A model generated the notes under the pieces. That model was not told where the DNA came from. It was given only the letters and a program-made list of their open reading frames with translations, and searched no databases. Shown here piece after piece: positions 8,816-16,703 of a stretch of DNA of 64,000 nt. The first letter of the stretch is position 1; each line of letters opens with the position of its first letter. This DNA comes from [Bacillus] selenitireducens MLS10. GTDB taxonomy: Bacteria; Bacillota; Bacilli; Bacillales; Salisediminibacteriaceae. Both the position numbers and the translations under genes were made by a program. The stretch is taken from NCBI RefSeq assembly GCF_000093085.1, contig NC_014219.1, forward strand, positions 2,782,384 through 2,846,383, read 5' to 3'.

Positions 8816-9544
8816 TCAACCGTTCTCATCGGCCATATTCACATTATGATAGACCTGCTGGACGTCATCAAGCTCCTCAAGCGCGTCCACCAGTTTATCA
8901 AACTGCAGCTTCGCCTCGGGTTGCAAGGTCACTTCGGTCTGTGGCAGCATTTCAATTTCAGCGACGGAAAATGCGTTCACACCTGCATTGATCAAGGCCG
9001 ACTGCACAGCATGAAATTCCTCCGGCTCCGTATAAAGAATGACCTGATCCTCTTCTTCAAGGATATCCCGAGCATCGAGATCTGCCTCCATCAGCCATTC
9101 CATGACGTCTTCCGAAGACACGCCCTGAACACCGATGATCGCTGTCTGATCAAACATGTAGGTGACCGAACCGCTTACGCCCATATTGCCTCCGTTCTTG
9201 CCAAAGGCTGCCCTGACTTCACTGGCAGTGCGGTTGACGTTGTTCGTCAAAGCCTCGACGATGATCATGGATCCGTCTGGCCCAAATCCCTCATAGCGGA
9301 GTTCATCAAAATTCTCTTCTCCGCCGCCTTTCGCTTTATCAATCGCCTTATCGATAATATGCTTGGGCACATTGTACGTCTTCGCCTGTTCAAGTACAAA
9401 TTTCAGCTGCTGGTTCGCCTCGGGATCCGGCTCCCCCTGTTTGGCCACCTGATAAATTTTCCTTCCGAATTTCGCATAAATCCGGCTGACATTTTTATCT
9501 CTCGCAGCCTTTTTTTCTTTGATATTACTCCATTTCCGTCCCAT
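8816..9544 (-). CDS. yebC: YebC/TACO1-family protein, YeeI type
   Basis: 242 residues from ATG 9544 with AGGTGA upstream. The opening [18 protein letters not shown] is the YeeI variant of the family. YebC proteins are annotated as transcriptional regulators, and recent work links the family to ribosome rescue at polyproline stretches, so the role is best given as DNA- or ribosome-associated regulator. Domain 1 (about 1-75) is basic and helical; domains 2 and 3 contain [15 protein letters not shown] and the C-terminal [15 protein letters not shown] box. The gene stands alone. Identity of the family is secure. Confidence 0.93.
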   Translation of the reverse strand: MGRKWSNIKEKKAARDKNVSRIYAKFGRKIYQVAKQGEPDPEANQQLKFVLEQAKTYNVPKHIIDKAIDKAKGGGEENFDELRYEGFGPDGSMIIVEALTNNVNRTASEVRAAFGKNGGNMGVSGSVTYMFDQTAIIGVQGVSSEDVMEWLMEADLDARDILEEEDQVILYTEPEEFHAVQSALINAGVNAFSVAEIEMLPQTEVTLQPEAKLQFDKLVDALEELDDVQQVYHNVNMADENG

Positions 9545-9620
9545 TCTCTTCACCTCTTATCGATTTTCAACAAAATGTATTATACGCTACTTCGACAGAA
9601 AATGCCCGGTAATCCGGCAG

Positions 9621-9947
9621 TCAGCGGATCGTTTTGACGAATTTCCACTGTTGCTTCAACGGATCATTGGGCTGGTTTGTTTTTTTGATCAGACCAGCTT
9701 CTTCGATATAAGTCAGGTAAGTCTCGATTTCCTTCGCGTCGATTTTACCATTGAAGACATTGGCGGCCATCTCTTCCGTTGATGCAGGCTTCCCCTTTTT
9801 TTCTTCTCTTAAATATAAAAGCAGCTTGACCCGCTTTTTCTGCCTTGCCTCTTCTTTATACTTGCCGGTAAAGAGTTTCTTGATCGGATCTGCAGCAAAT
9901 ACACCCAGCGTCATCCCGAACAATACCAGAATCAGATCATAAAACAT
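9621..9947 (-). CDS. Membrane-anchored protein with a winged-helix-like tail
   Basis: 108 residues from ATG 9947, 9 nt after GGGGAG (an ATG at 9953 is only 3 nt away from the site). One N-terminal membrane helix (about residues 3-20) is followed by a basic linker (KYKEEARQKKRVKLLLYLREEKK) and a segment that looks like a winged helix, with STEEMAANVFNGKIDAKEIETYLTYIEEAGLI. This arrangement suggests a membrane-tethered nucleic-acid- or protein-binding domain. I do not recognise the family. It is upstream of yebC on the same strand. Confidence 0.65.
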   Translation of the reverse strand: MFYDLILVLFGMTLGVFAADPIKKLFTGKYKEEARQKKRVKLLLYLREEKKGKPASTEEMAANVFNGKIDAKEIETYLTYIEEAGLIKKTNQPNDPLKQQWKFVKTIR

Positions 9948-10133
9948 CTGCATCCGCTCCCCTGCTCATTCCTTTACACAGTATAGCAAAACGTTCACAG
10001 TCTTGAAACAAAACATCGACAGTCATGTCAAAAAAAAGTACGAAACAAAGGGGAGTAACGGACAGTTATTGCTTTCAAATTAAAATCGTTTGCTTTATAC
10101 TGATGAACAGAAAGCCCGAAAGGATGAACAGTT

Positions 10134-10919
10134 ATGCTTCATTATAAGACTTTCCTGCACGACACCAGCACCGAATGGGTGACATTCGTCCATGGAGCAG
10201 GCGGAAATTCGGCCACCTGGTACAAACAAGTGAAAGCCTATCGGCAGAATTTCAATGTATTGCTCGTTGATCTCCGCGGTCACGGCAAATCCCAATCCAT
10301 CAAATGGTCCAAAAACGACAGCTTCAAAGACATCGCCACCGATATCAAACTCGTGCTTGACGCCGAACAGATCGGCAAAACCCACATGGTCGGCATCTCC
10401 CTCGGCACGATCATCATCCAGACATTCAGTCAGCTTTATCCACAGCGGCTGGCTTCCATGATTCTCGGCGGCGCCGTCGTCAGGCTGAATATGAGAACCA
10501 AATTTTTAATCTCTGTCGGAAATATGACCAAACACGTCATACCCTACATGTGGCTCTATAAATTATTCGCCTGGATCATCATGCCAAAAAGCAACCATCT
10601 CGAATCGCGCCTCGCGTTCGTCACACAGGCAAAAAAAATGTACCAAAAAGAGTTTATCCGCTGGTTTAAACTGACAAGAGCGATCGACCCTTTCCTGGCA
10701 CGCCTTCAGCGAAACTTTAACGGAATACCCACTTTGTTCGTCATGGGAGACGAGGACTACCTGTTCTTGCCTCCCGTTGAAGAAGTGATCCGCACAGGGG
10801 AAGGGCTCTCACTCGAAATCGTCCCTGATTCTGGGCATGTCTGTAATATTGATCAGGCAGACTACTTTAACACCACAACAATCAATTATATCAAGAACCT
10901 CGCAGCCAAACAGCGATGA
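10134..10919 (+). CDS. Alpha/beta hydrolase
   Basis: 261 residues, start ATG 10134. Alpha/beta-hydrolase fold enzyme of the MhpC/BioH-like class, cytoplasmic, substrate unknown. The oxyanion box HGAGGNSATW is at residues 20-29, the nucleophile Ser89 is in GISLG, and the acid and base lie in MGDEDYLF and DSGHVCNID near the C-terminus. A lid region around residues 120-175 is hydrophobic and basic. The stop overlaps a bidirectional terminator shared with the GntR gene. An esterase or lactonase role is likely. Confidence 0.88.
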   Translation: MLHYKTFLHDTSTEWVTFVHGAGGNSATWYKQVKAYRQNFNVLLVDLRGHGKSQSIKWSKNDSFKDIATDIKLVLDAEQIGKTHMVGISLGTIIIQTFSQLYPQRLASMILGGAVVRLNMRTKFLISVGNMTKHVIPYMWLYKLFAWIIMPKSNHLESRLAFVTQAKKMYQKEFIRWFKLTRAIDPFLARLQRNFNGIPTLFVMGDEDYLFLPPVEEVIRTGEGLSLEIVPDSGHVCNIDQADYFNTTTINYIKNLAAKQR

Positions 10920-10948
10920 GCAGGATTCCCTGCCCATCGCTGTTTTTA
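10910..10948. terminator. Bidirectional terminator covering both stop codons
   Basis: AGCGATGAGCAGG pairs with CCTGCCCATCGCT around ATTC and is followed by GTTTTTAT. The stem contains the stop of the hydrolase gene and its 3' flank reaches the stop of gntR. Confidence 0.85.
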
Positions 10949-11671
10949 TCTGCGTGTCCGCGTCGCATTGATTGTGAATTTGTATTCATCACTCTTGAAA
11001 TATAAATGCGTCAGTTCAAATACCCGGCCGTCTTCAAGTTTCGTTGACAGCGTCACTTTCAGGATCGGCTGAGAGAGGTCATGCAATTCAAGTAACTCCC
11101 GGGTTTCATCTGACGGCATAATCGGGATGACTTCCTGAAAGCTTTCACCGATTGTCAAGCCAAGCTTTTTTTCGATGTATTCATATTTGGAGTTTTCTGC
11201 GACCTGATAACTGAGATCCGGAAACAGCTTCAAAGGCATATAGGTCTCTTCCACGACAAGAGGGACACCATCGGCGAAACGCTGCCTGACAATCACATAG
11301 ACTTTCTCACCTTCCCCGATCTCAAGAATTTGGGCCGTCTGTTCATCCGGGGTAACCACTTCAAACCGTAACACTTTATTTTTTGTCTCTTTATTCAGTG
11401 CCCGCATCTCTTCAGTGAATCCGGTCAGTTCATAGATGTTATGTTCAAATTTATTTTCTTTAACATACGTACCGCTTCCCTGAACCCGGTACAATAATCC
11501 TTCCTGCACGAGCAGTTTAATTGCCTGCCTGATGGTAACCCTGCTCGCCTCGAATTGATCTGAAAGCTTTGCTTCTGTTGGAATCGCATCCCCCTCCTGC
11601 CAATCCCCGCGTTGAATATTTCCTTTCATTTCTTTAGCAATCAGCTGATATCTCGGCGCTTGACCCCTCAT
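10946..11671 (-). CDS. GntR/HutC-family regulator of the alpha-glucoside genes
   Basis: 241 residues from ATG 11671 with GGGGAG upstream. An N-terminal GntR winged helix (about residues 1-72, with IPTEAKLSDQFEASRVTIRQA and the wing GSGTYV) is followed by a UTRA effector domain (about 90-235) of the HutC/TreR type that usually binds a phosphorylated sugar. It is divergent from malA, and palindromic sites lie in the shared intergenic region, so it is probably the local repressor released by a phospho-disaccharide. Identity of the family is secure; the inducer is inferred from the neighbours. Confidence 0.9.
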   Translation of the reverse strand: MRGQAPRYQLIAKEMKGNIQRGDWQEGDAIPTEAKLSDQFEASRVTIRQAIKLLVQEGLLYRVQGSGTYVKENKFEHNIYELTGFTEEMRALNKETKNKVLRFEVVTPDEQTAQILEIGEGEKVYVIVRQRFADGVPLVVEETYMPLKLFPDLSYQVAENSKYEYIEKKLGLTIGESFQEVIPIMPSDETRELLELHDLSQPILKVTLSTKLEDGRVFELTHLYFKSDEYKFTINATRTRR

Positions 11672-11777
11672 GGTTCTTCTCCCCTTCCACATACGTCATC
11701 AGTCTGTCAATGTAATCATAAATGCGCTGATCACGAATCCTTATCCTCCTCATGACTATAACATATAGAAGACAATT

Positions 11778-11789
11778 TTGATTTATCAA
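11778..11789. promoter_or_regulatory. Candidate GntR operator 1
   Basis: TTGAT-TT-ATCAA is a perfect inverted repeat located 9 bp upstream of the malA -35 box. Confidence 0.45.
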
Positions 11790-11798
11790 AGAAAACTG

Positions 11799-11827
11799 TT
11801 GACGCTTTCATCTTTTTGTATTATATT
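11799..11827 (+). promoter_or_regulatory. Sigma-A promoter of malA with overlapping cre-like site
   Basis: The -35 box TTGACG (11799-11804) and -10 box TATATT (11822-11827) are separated by exactly 17 bp. TGTTGACGCTTTCA at 11797-11810 matches a CcpA catabolite element at about 10 of 14 positions and overlaps the -35 box. Confidence 0.65.
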
Positions 11828-11829
11828 TG

Positions 11830-11841
11830 TATCAATTGATA
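11830..11841. promoter_or_regulatory. Candidate GntR operator 2
   Basis: TATCAATTGATA is a perfect 12-bp palindrome starting 2 bp after the -10 box. It shares the ATCAA/TTGAT half-sites with operator 1, so a repressor could bridge the promoter. Confidence 0.5.
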
Positions 11842-11878
11842 ATTAATATGATTTTAATACAAATTGGAGGCGTTACGA

Positions 11879-13231
11879 ATGAAAAAGCAAAATCTCGTCA
11901 TCACAGGTGGAGGAAGTACGTACACGATCGGAATGATTATGAGTCTTATCGAAGAAAAAGCACAGTTTCCATTAAAGTCCATCACTTTCTATGATACGGA
12001 TGGCGCCCGCCAGGAACAGATTGCTAAGGCATGCAATGTCATTCTTCGGGAAAAATACCCGGAACTCGAGTCCTTCTCCTGGACTACTGACAAACAGGAA
12101 GCCTACGAAAACGCTGATTTTGTCTTTGTGCAAATTCGTACCGGAGGCCTCGCAATGCGTGAACAGGACGAGAAAATCCCTCTGCAGTACGGCTGCGTCG
12201 GACAGGAAACGTGCGGACCGGGCGGAATGGCGTACGGGTTTCGCTCCATCGGCGATATGATCGACGTCGTCAACGATATTCGTCACTACGCGCCGGATGC
12301 GTGGATTTTGAATTATACAAACCCTGCAGCAATTGTTGCAGAAGCGCTGCGTCGTGAATTTCCGGATGATCATAAAATCCTGAACATTTGTGACATGCCG
12401 GCTGCGATTATGGTCAGCTACGCAAAGATTCTTGGAAAAGAAATTTGGGATCTCGTTCCTGAATACTTCGGTCTGAATCACTTTGGCTGGTTCACAGATA
12501 TTTATGACAAAGAGGGGAACCGTCTGACGGATCAAATCAAGCGCACGATTACAGAAGACGGCTTTATCCCTGAAGACTCTGAGATCGTCAACGACCCATC
12601 CTGGATCAAAACATTCAAACAGGTGGAGACGATGCTGAATCACTTCCCGGAATATTTGCCAAACACGTATCTGCAGTACTATCTCTATCCATCAGATATG
12701 GTTGAAAAAGAAGACATCAGCAATACACGCGCCCGACAGGTCATAAACGGTCGCCAAAAGCGCGTTCACACCATGAGTGATCAGATTATCGCTGACGATT
12801 CAACCGAGAACGTTGAACTCGAAGTCGACATTCACGGGCGTTATATGATTCGGGTGGCAGCGTCGCTCGCTTATAATCTCGGCGAGACGTATATCGTAAT
12901 CGTAGAGAATAACGGCATCATTTCAAATCTCCAGGATGATGCAATGGTTGAAGTCCCTGCCGCATTGACAAGCAGAGGTCCGAAACCATTTGCCGTAGGC
13001 GAGATCCAAACCTTCTATAAAGGGATGATTGAAGGGCAGCTCGCTTTCGAAAAACTCGTTGTCGATGCCTGGTTTGAACAGAGCTATGACAAACTGATGC
13101 AGGCACTCACCCTGAATCGCACGATCGTTGACGCTCCGGTTGCAAAAAAGATTCTCGATGACCTGATCGAAGCGAACAAAGACTACTGGCCAGCACTTTA
13201 TACTGAAAAAAAAAAAAAGGCTCAGCGATAA
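11879..13231 (+). CDS. malA: 6-phospho-alpha-glucosidase (GH4)
   Basis: 450 residues from ATG 11879, 8 nt after GGAGG. This GH4 enzyme uses NAD+ and a divalent metal to hydrolyse 6-phospho-alpha-glucosides such as maltose-6-phosphate in the cytoplasm. The NAD-binding start ITGGGSTYT, the metal ligands Cys171 in the CDMP motif and His201 in LNHFGWF are present. CDMP is the version typical of phospho-alpha-glucosidases, whereas phospho-beta enzymes usually carry CN(V/I)P. It is followed by the PTS permease that would supply its substrate. The coding sequence ends in a 12-A run (13206-13217) encoding lysines. Function is well supported. Confidence 0.92.
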   Translation: MKKQNLVITGGGSTYTIGMIMSLIEEKAQFPLKSITFYDTDGARQEQIAKACNVILREKYPELESFSWTTDKQEAYENADFVFVQIRTGGLAMREQDEKIPLQYGCVGQETCGPGGMAYGFRSIGDMIDVVNDIRHYAPDAWILNYTNPAAIVAEALRREFPDDHKILNICDMPAAIMVSYAKILGKEIWDLVPEYFGLNHFGWFTDIYDKEGNRLTDQIKRTITEDGFIPEDSEIVNDPSWIKTFKQVETMLNHFPEYLPNTYLQYYLYPSDMVEKEDISNTRARQVINGRQKRVHTMSDQIIADDSTENVELEVDIHGRYMIRVAASLAYNLGETYIVIVENNGIISNLQDDAMVEVPAALTSRGPKPFAVGEIQTFYKGMIEGQLAFEKLVVDAWFEQSYDKLMQALTLNRTIVDAPVAKKILDDLIEANKDYWPALYTEKKKKAQR

Positions 13232-13247
13232 ACAACGTGCCTGAAGA

Positions 13248-13276
13248 AAGAGGCGGCTATCATCACCGCCTTTTTC
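13248..13276 (+). terminator. Intercistronic hairpin between malA and the PTS gene
   Basis: AGGCGG pairs with CCGCCT over a 10-nt loop, followed by TTTTC. A short stem suggests partial termination. Confidence 0.65.
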
Positions 13277-13289
13277 TAAACAGAATATA

Positions 13290-13303
13290 TGATAACGTTT
13301 TCG
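13290..13303 (+). promoter_or_regulatory. cre-like catabolite control site
   Basis: TGATAACGTTTTCG closely follows the CcpA element consensus (TGNAANCGNNNNCA, two mismatches) and lies between malA and the EIICB gene, 29 bp ahead of the latter. Confidence 0.5.
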
Positions 13304-13331
13304 ATTACACAAAGAGAAATGAGGGAAAACC

Positions 13332-14885
13332 ATGAATTTTGCATCGCTTCAAAAGTTCGGAAAGTCACTGATGGTGCCTGTGGCACTCCTCCCTGCAGCA
13401 GGGATTCTGCTTGGGATCGGCGCTGCTTTAACGGGGCCACTCGCAGACTTTGTCACGATTTTACAGAACGATACAGTCGAAGCAATCAGTGACGCCATGC
13501 TTCAACTTGGGTTGACCATTTTTGAGAATCTGCCGATCATCTTCGCAATCGGGGTCGCAATCGGACTTTCCGGCGGTTCCGGGATCGCAGGACTCGCCGC
13601 TCTCCTCGGTTACATTATGATGAATACTACCATCTCAATTGCTATGGGAATCACGCCGGAAATGGCGGCAGAAGGTGGCGAATATGCGCTCGCCCTCGGG
13701 ATCCCGACACTTGAAACAGGTGTACTCGGCGGGATTATCGTCGGTCTTGTCGCCGTATGGGTCCACAACCGCTTCAAACGTTTTCAGCCGCCTGAAGTAT
13801 TGGGCTTTTTTGCCGGAGACCGTTCAGTCGGTATCGTTATGGTCTTCGTTTCCATTGCTCTCGCGTTCGGTGTTATGATCATTTGGCCACCGATTCAGAC
13901 CGGTATTGATGCGGTCGCAAACGTCATTGCTTCGGATACAACCAACCCGCTCTATATCGGACTTTACGGTTTTCTTGAACGACTTCTGATTCCAACCGGG
14001 CTCCACCACATCTGGTACGCACCTTTTCTGTGGACAGGTCTCGGCGGTACTGTTCAAGTTGGAGGATCCATGGTTTCCGGAGACCAGTTTATTTTCCTCG
14101 CACAGGTTGCTGAAGGTGTCGATGTTACAGCCGGACGTTTCATGGCCGGGAAATTCCCAGTTATCATGTTTGGGCTTCTCGGAGCCGCTTTGGCTATGTA
14201 CAAGGCTGCAGATAAAGAGAACCGCCCAGTCGTCAAGGGGCTTCTGATTGCCGCGGCCGGTACAGCTTTCCTGACAGGGATCACAGAACCGATCGAATTT
14301 ACATTCCTGTTTGTTGCACCGCTTCTGTTCGTCGTACACGCATTACTTGCAGGGGTCAGTTTCGCAGTTGCCTTTATGCTGAACGTCAATTTGGGATGGG
14401 CAGGCGGCTCAGGATTCATTGATTTCATCCTCGTGAATGCGATCCCGGGTACGAACAATTGGTGGATGAATCTCGTCATGGGTGCCGTATTCTTTGTCAT
14501 CTACTATTATCTGTTCTCCTTTGCCATCAAAAAGTGGAACCTCGCCACCCCGGGTCGAGCGGGTCAGGAAAACAAACTGTACACCCGTAAAGACTTCAAT
14601 GAAAAGAAAGAAAAAGGCGAAGGCGGAAACGACGACGGAAATTCAGATAAGAAGGAGTACCAGCTCGTCGCCGCGCGTATTTTGGATGCGCTTGGTGGAG
14701 AAGAAAATATTGATCACGTTGACGCATGTTTCACCAGACTTCGTGTAACGGTCAAAGACGTGGAAGGAATCGATGAACCTGAACTAAAAGCACTCGGTGC
14801 TGCAGGTGTAATGAAATATCAAAACAACATTCAGGCCATTTTCGGTGGAAAATCCGACCTCTACAAAATGAAATTCTCGATTTAA
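13332..14885 (+). CDS. PTS EIICB, alpha-glucoside specific
   Basis: 517 residues from ATG 13332 with GAGGG upstream. The membrane EIIC domain of the glucose/maltose superfamily fills about residues 1-400, with the box GITEPIEFTFLFVAPLLF near residue 315. A charged linker leads to a C-terminal EIIB domain with the phospho-acceptor Cys466 in DACFTRLR. It imports and phosphorylates its sugar, taking the phosphate from an EIIA supplied elsewhere, because no EIIA domain is present. Pairing with a phospho-alpha-glucosidase suggests maltose or a related alpha-glucoside (MalP/GlvC type). Control is probably by the GntR regulator and by CcpA. Confidence 0.92.
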   Translation: MNFASLQKFGKSLMVPVALLPAAGILLGIGAALTGPLADFVTILQNDTVEAISDAMLQLGLTIFENLPIIFAIGVAIGLSGGSGIAGLAALLGYIMMNTTISIAMGITPEMAAEGGEYALALGIPTLETGVLGGIIVGLVAVWVHNRFKRFQPPEVLGFFAGDRSVGIVMVFVSIALAFGVMIIWPPIQTGIDAVANVIASDTTNPLYIGLYGFLERLLIPTGLHHIWYAPFLWTGLGGTVQVGGSMVSGDQFIFLAQVAEGVDVTAGRFMAGKFPVIMFGLLGAALAMYKAADKENRPVVKGLLIAAAGTAFLTGITEPIEFTFLFVAPLLFVVHALLAGVSFAVAFMLNVNLGWAGGSGFIDFILVNAIPGTNNWWMNLVMGAVFFVIYYYLFSFAIKKWNLATPGRAGQENKLYTRKDFNEKKEKGEGGNDDGNSDKKEYQLVAARILDALGGEENIDHVDACFTRLRVTVKDVEGIDEPELKALGAAGVMKYQNNIQAIFGGKSDLYKMKFSI

Positions 14886-14908
14886 TGGAAGAAGACAAAA
14901 GCTGATAG

Positions 14909-14948
14909 TTAAGCGCCGCGGGTTCAGACAACCCGCGGCGCTTCTTGT
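14909..14948. terminator. Strong bidirectional hairpin
   Basis: The 14-bp perfect stem AAGCGCCGCGGGTT / AACCCGCGGCGCTT (14911-14924 and 14930-14943) lies between the convergent EIICB and thioredoxin-like genes. The T tract is short. Confidence 0.82.
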
Positions 14949-14950
14949 CA

Positions 14951-15181
14951 TTATGACAACAGTTTTTTCAGTTCTTTGACGGTCAATACTTTACCTGTTG
15001 CTTTTACCTCACCGTCGATCACGAGTCCTGGTGTCTTAAATACGCCGTACTCAATAATCTGATCCAGTTCTTCCACCTTCGACACTTCTGCATCAATCCC
15101 AAGCTCCTGAACCGCTTCTTTTGTCCGTTCCTCAAGTCGCTTGCACTTTGTGCATCCTGTTCCGAGTACTTCAATTTTCAT
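14951..15181 (-). CDS. Small thioredoxin-fold redox-active disulfide protein
   Basis: 76 residues from ATG 15181, 8 nt after GGAGG. A thioredoxin/glutaredoxin-like fold of the redox-active disulfide protein 2 family (methanoredoxin-like size), with the active site CTKC at residues 10-13 in GTGCTKCK and the cis-proline region KTPGLVIDG. Such proteins are regularly encoded next to COG0701 permeases, as here, and probably deliver electrons to, or protect, the metalloid- or thiol-handling partner. Third gene of an arsR-led operon. Cytoplasmic. Confidence 0.87.
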   Translation of the reverse strand: MKIEVLGTGCTKCKRLEERTKEAVQELGIDAEVSKVEELDQIIEYGVFKTPGLVIDGEVKATGKVLTVKELKKLLS

Positions 15182-15213
15182 TTCATCCGCCTCCAATCAT
15201 TTTTTTGCACATT

Positions 15214-16236
15214 TTAGAAAAATAACCAACCCGTAATGAGTGCCATCACTGCCGACAACGCCGTCACCATACTAATGTAAGCCAAGGTCTTTTTCACGCC
15301 CATGACCTTCCCGACAATCAGCATGTTCGGCAGACTCATGGACGGCCCTGCCAATAACAATGCCAGCGCAGGTCCTTTCGCCATCCCAAGATCAAGAAAG
15401 CTTTGAACAATCGGGACCTCCGTCAGAGTCGCAAAATACATAAATGCGCCAAATACCGATGCCAAGAGCGTCGCTGAAAGGGTGTTTTCTCCAGCCACCT
15501 GCCCCATAAACGTCTCCGGAATCAGTACGGTAATCACACCGGCAATAAAGATCCCGACGATAAACAGCGGCACGATTTTTTTGACAAGGTCATAGGTCTC
15601 CAAACACCAGTCCCACAATTCATCGCGGTCAAAAAAGAGCACCAGCTGCACGATGAGAATCAGAAAGGCTCCCGCCGTCACATAAGGCAGATTCATTCCT
15701 GCAAGCAGCATCACCAGGAGCGTAAGGAAAAAGAGCATATTTTGCCAAAGCGGCCGCTCACTCTCTTCCTGCATGTCAAAAATCCGACTGTTTTTTTCAT
15801 CGGCTTTCTCTTCCCTGTGAAAGAGAAGATGCATCAGGATCCCGATAAGGACTGCAAGAATCATCGCCGTAACAACACGACTGATGCCGAGCCCCATCCC
15901 TAAAAAGCTGAACGTAAACGTAATTGCGAGCACATTGATCGCGGGTCCGGCAAACAAAAAGGTTACCGCAGGCCCGATTCCGGCCCCTTTCTTCCATATA
16001 CTTGCAAACATCGGCAGAACCGAACACGAGCAAACCGTCAGTATCACACCGGAAACCGATGCCATGGTAAATGAGGTGGATTTCTTCGCATCAGGGCCGA
16101 AGTACTTTAACACAACGCCCTGAGACATAAACTGAGCAATGGCACCGGAAATAAAGAAAACGATTGTCAAGGTGACGATACGGGGCAAGGTCAGATAATC
16201 GAGAAGGAATTGCCAGCCTGCCTGGAGGATCTCCAT
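15214..16236 (-). CDS. COG0701/DUF318 (ArsP-type) permease
   Basis: 340 residues, ATG 16236, sharing one base with the arsR stop (TAATG). About eight membrane helices in two halves, each with a conserved loop: TVCSCSVLPMFASIWKKGAG in the first and EVPIVQSFLDLGMAKGPALA with LLLAGPSMSLPNML in the second. The CSCS motif is the cysteine cluster that ArsP uses for trivalent organoarsenicals, though many COG0701 permeases have unknown substrates. Together with ArsR and a small thioredoxin-like protein it looks like a metal- or metalloid-responsive efflux system. Substrate is inferred only. Confidence 0.85.
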   Translation of the reverse strand: MEILQAGWQFLLDYLTLPRIVTLTIVFFISGAIAQFMSQGVVLKYFGPDAKKSTSFTMASVSGVILTVCSCSVLPMFASIWKKGAGIGPAVTFLFAGPAINVLAITFTFSFLGMGLGISRVVTAMILAVLIGILMHLLFHREEKADEKNSRIFDMQEESERPLWQNMLFFLTLLVMLLAGMNLPYVTAGAFLILIVQLVLFFDRDELWDWCLETYDLVKKIVPLFIVGIFIAGVITVLIPETFMGQVAGENTLSATLLASVFGAFMYFATLTEVPIVQSFLDLGMAKGPALALLLAGPSMSLPNMLIVGKVMGVKKTLAYISMVTALSAVMALITGWLFF

Positions 16237-16586
16237 TATTCACCACACCCCTTCAGCCACTGTCTCACCTGATCAGCGTCCATAAACAGACTGTACATCG
16301 TATACTTACCCTCTCGACGCGAAGCGATCAGACCGGCCTTTTCAAGGATATTTACATGATGCGTAATCGTCGACGGTGCACCATCGAGTGCATCGAGAAG
16401 CTCACATTTACAGCAATCCCGTTCAAGGATCATCGCAAGCATCATGAGACGCTGCGGATCGCCAAGAGCCTTATAGACGTTCGCAGATCGCTGAACATCT
16501 TCACGGAGCCCCGGGTGTTGTTCTTTCAAACGGCTAAGCAGCTGCCTGCTCTCCGACTGATTGAGTATGATCATTTGTTTGCTCAT
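16236..16586 (-). CDS. ArsR-family metal(loid)-responsive repressor
   Basis: 116 residues, start ATG 16586. A winged helix of the ArsR/SmtB class with the recognition region APSTITHHVNILEKAGLI and the wing SRREGKYTMYSL. The ligand site is a cysteine-rich helix, RDCCKCELLDALD (about residues 56-68), comparable to the CVC motif of ArsR proteins, plus a Cys near the C-terminus (LKGCGE). This favours a thiophilic ligand such as As(III), Sb(III) or Cd(II). It leads the operon with the permease and thioredoxin-like genes and probably represses it. Confidence 0.88.
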   Translation of the reverse strand: MSKQMIILNQSESRQLLSRLKEQHPGLREDVQRSANVYKALGDPQRLMMLAMILERDCCKCELLDALDGAPSTITHHVNILEKAGLIASRREGKYTMYSLFMDADQVRQWLKGCGE

Positions 16587-16667
16587 CGGATCACCTTCTT
16601 TCTTCCTTCATCTTATCATATAAAACTATAAAACTAGTTATGTAATTATGATGATTCTGTGACAAAC

Positions 16668-16696
16668 AGAAACTCCCCCGCAAATACGGAGGAGTC
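16668..16696 (-). terminator. Terminator-like hairpin after the chemoreceptor gene
   Basis: ACTCCCCCG (16672-16680) pairs with CGGAGGAGT (16687-16695) with one mismatch. On the minus strand it is followed by TTTCTGTTTG. Confidence 0.6.
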
Positions 16697-16703
16697 CCCG
16701 GTG

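Noticed and set aside
8744-9637. Long plus-strand open frame opposite yebC (297 codons)
   Set aside because: It is the mirror of a conserved YebC gene, has no ribosome site and gives a low-complexity, His/Phe-rich product. The same applies to frames opposite queG (6974-7861) and opposite phnC/phnD (38688-39680).
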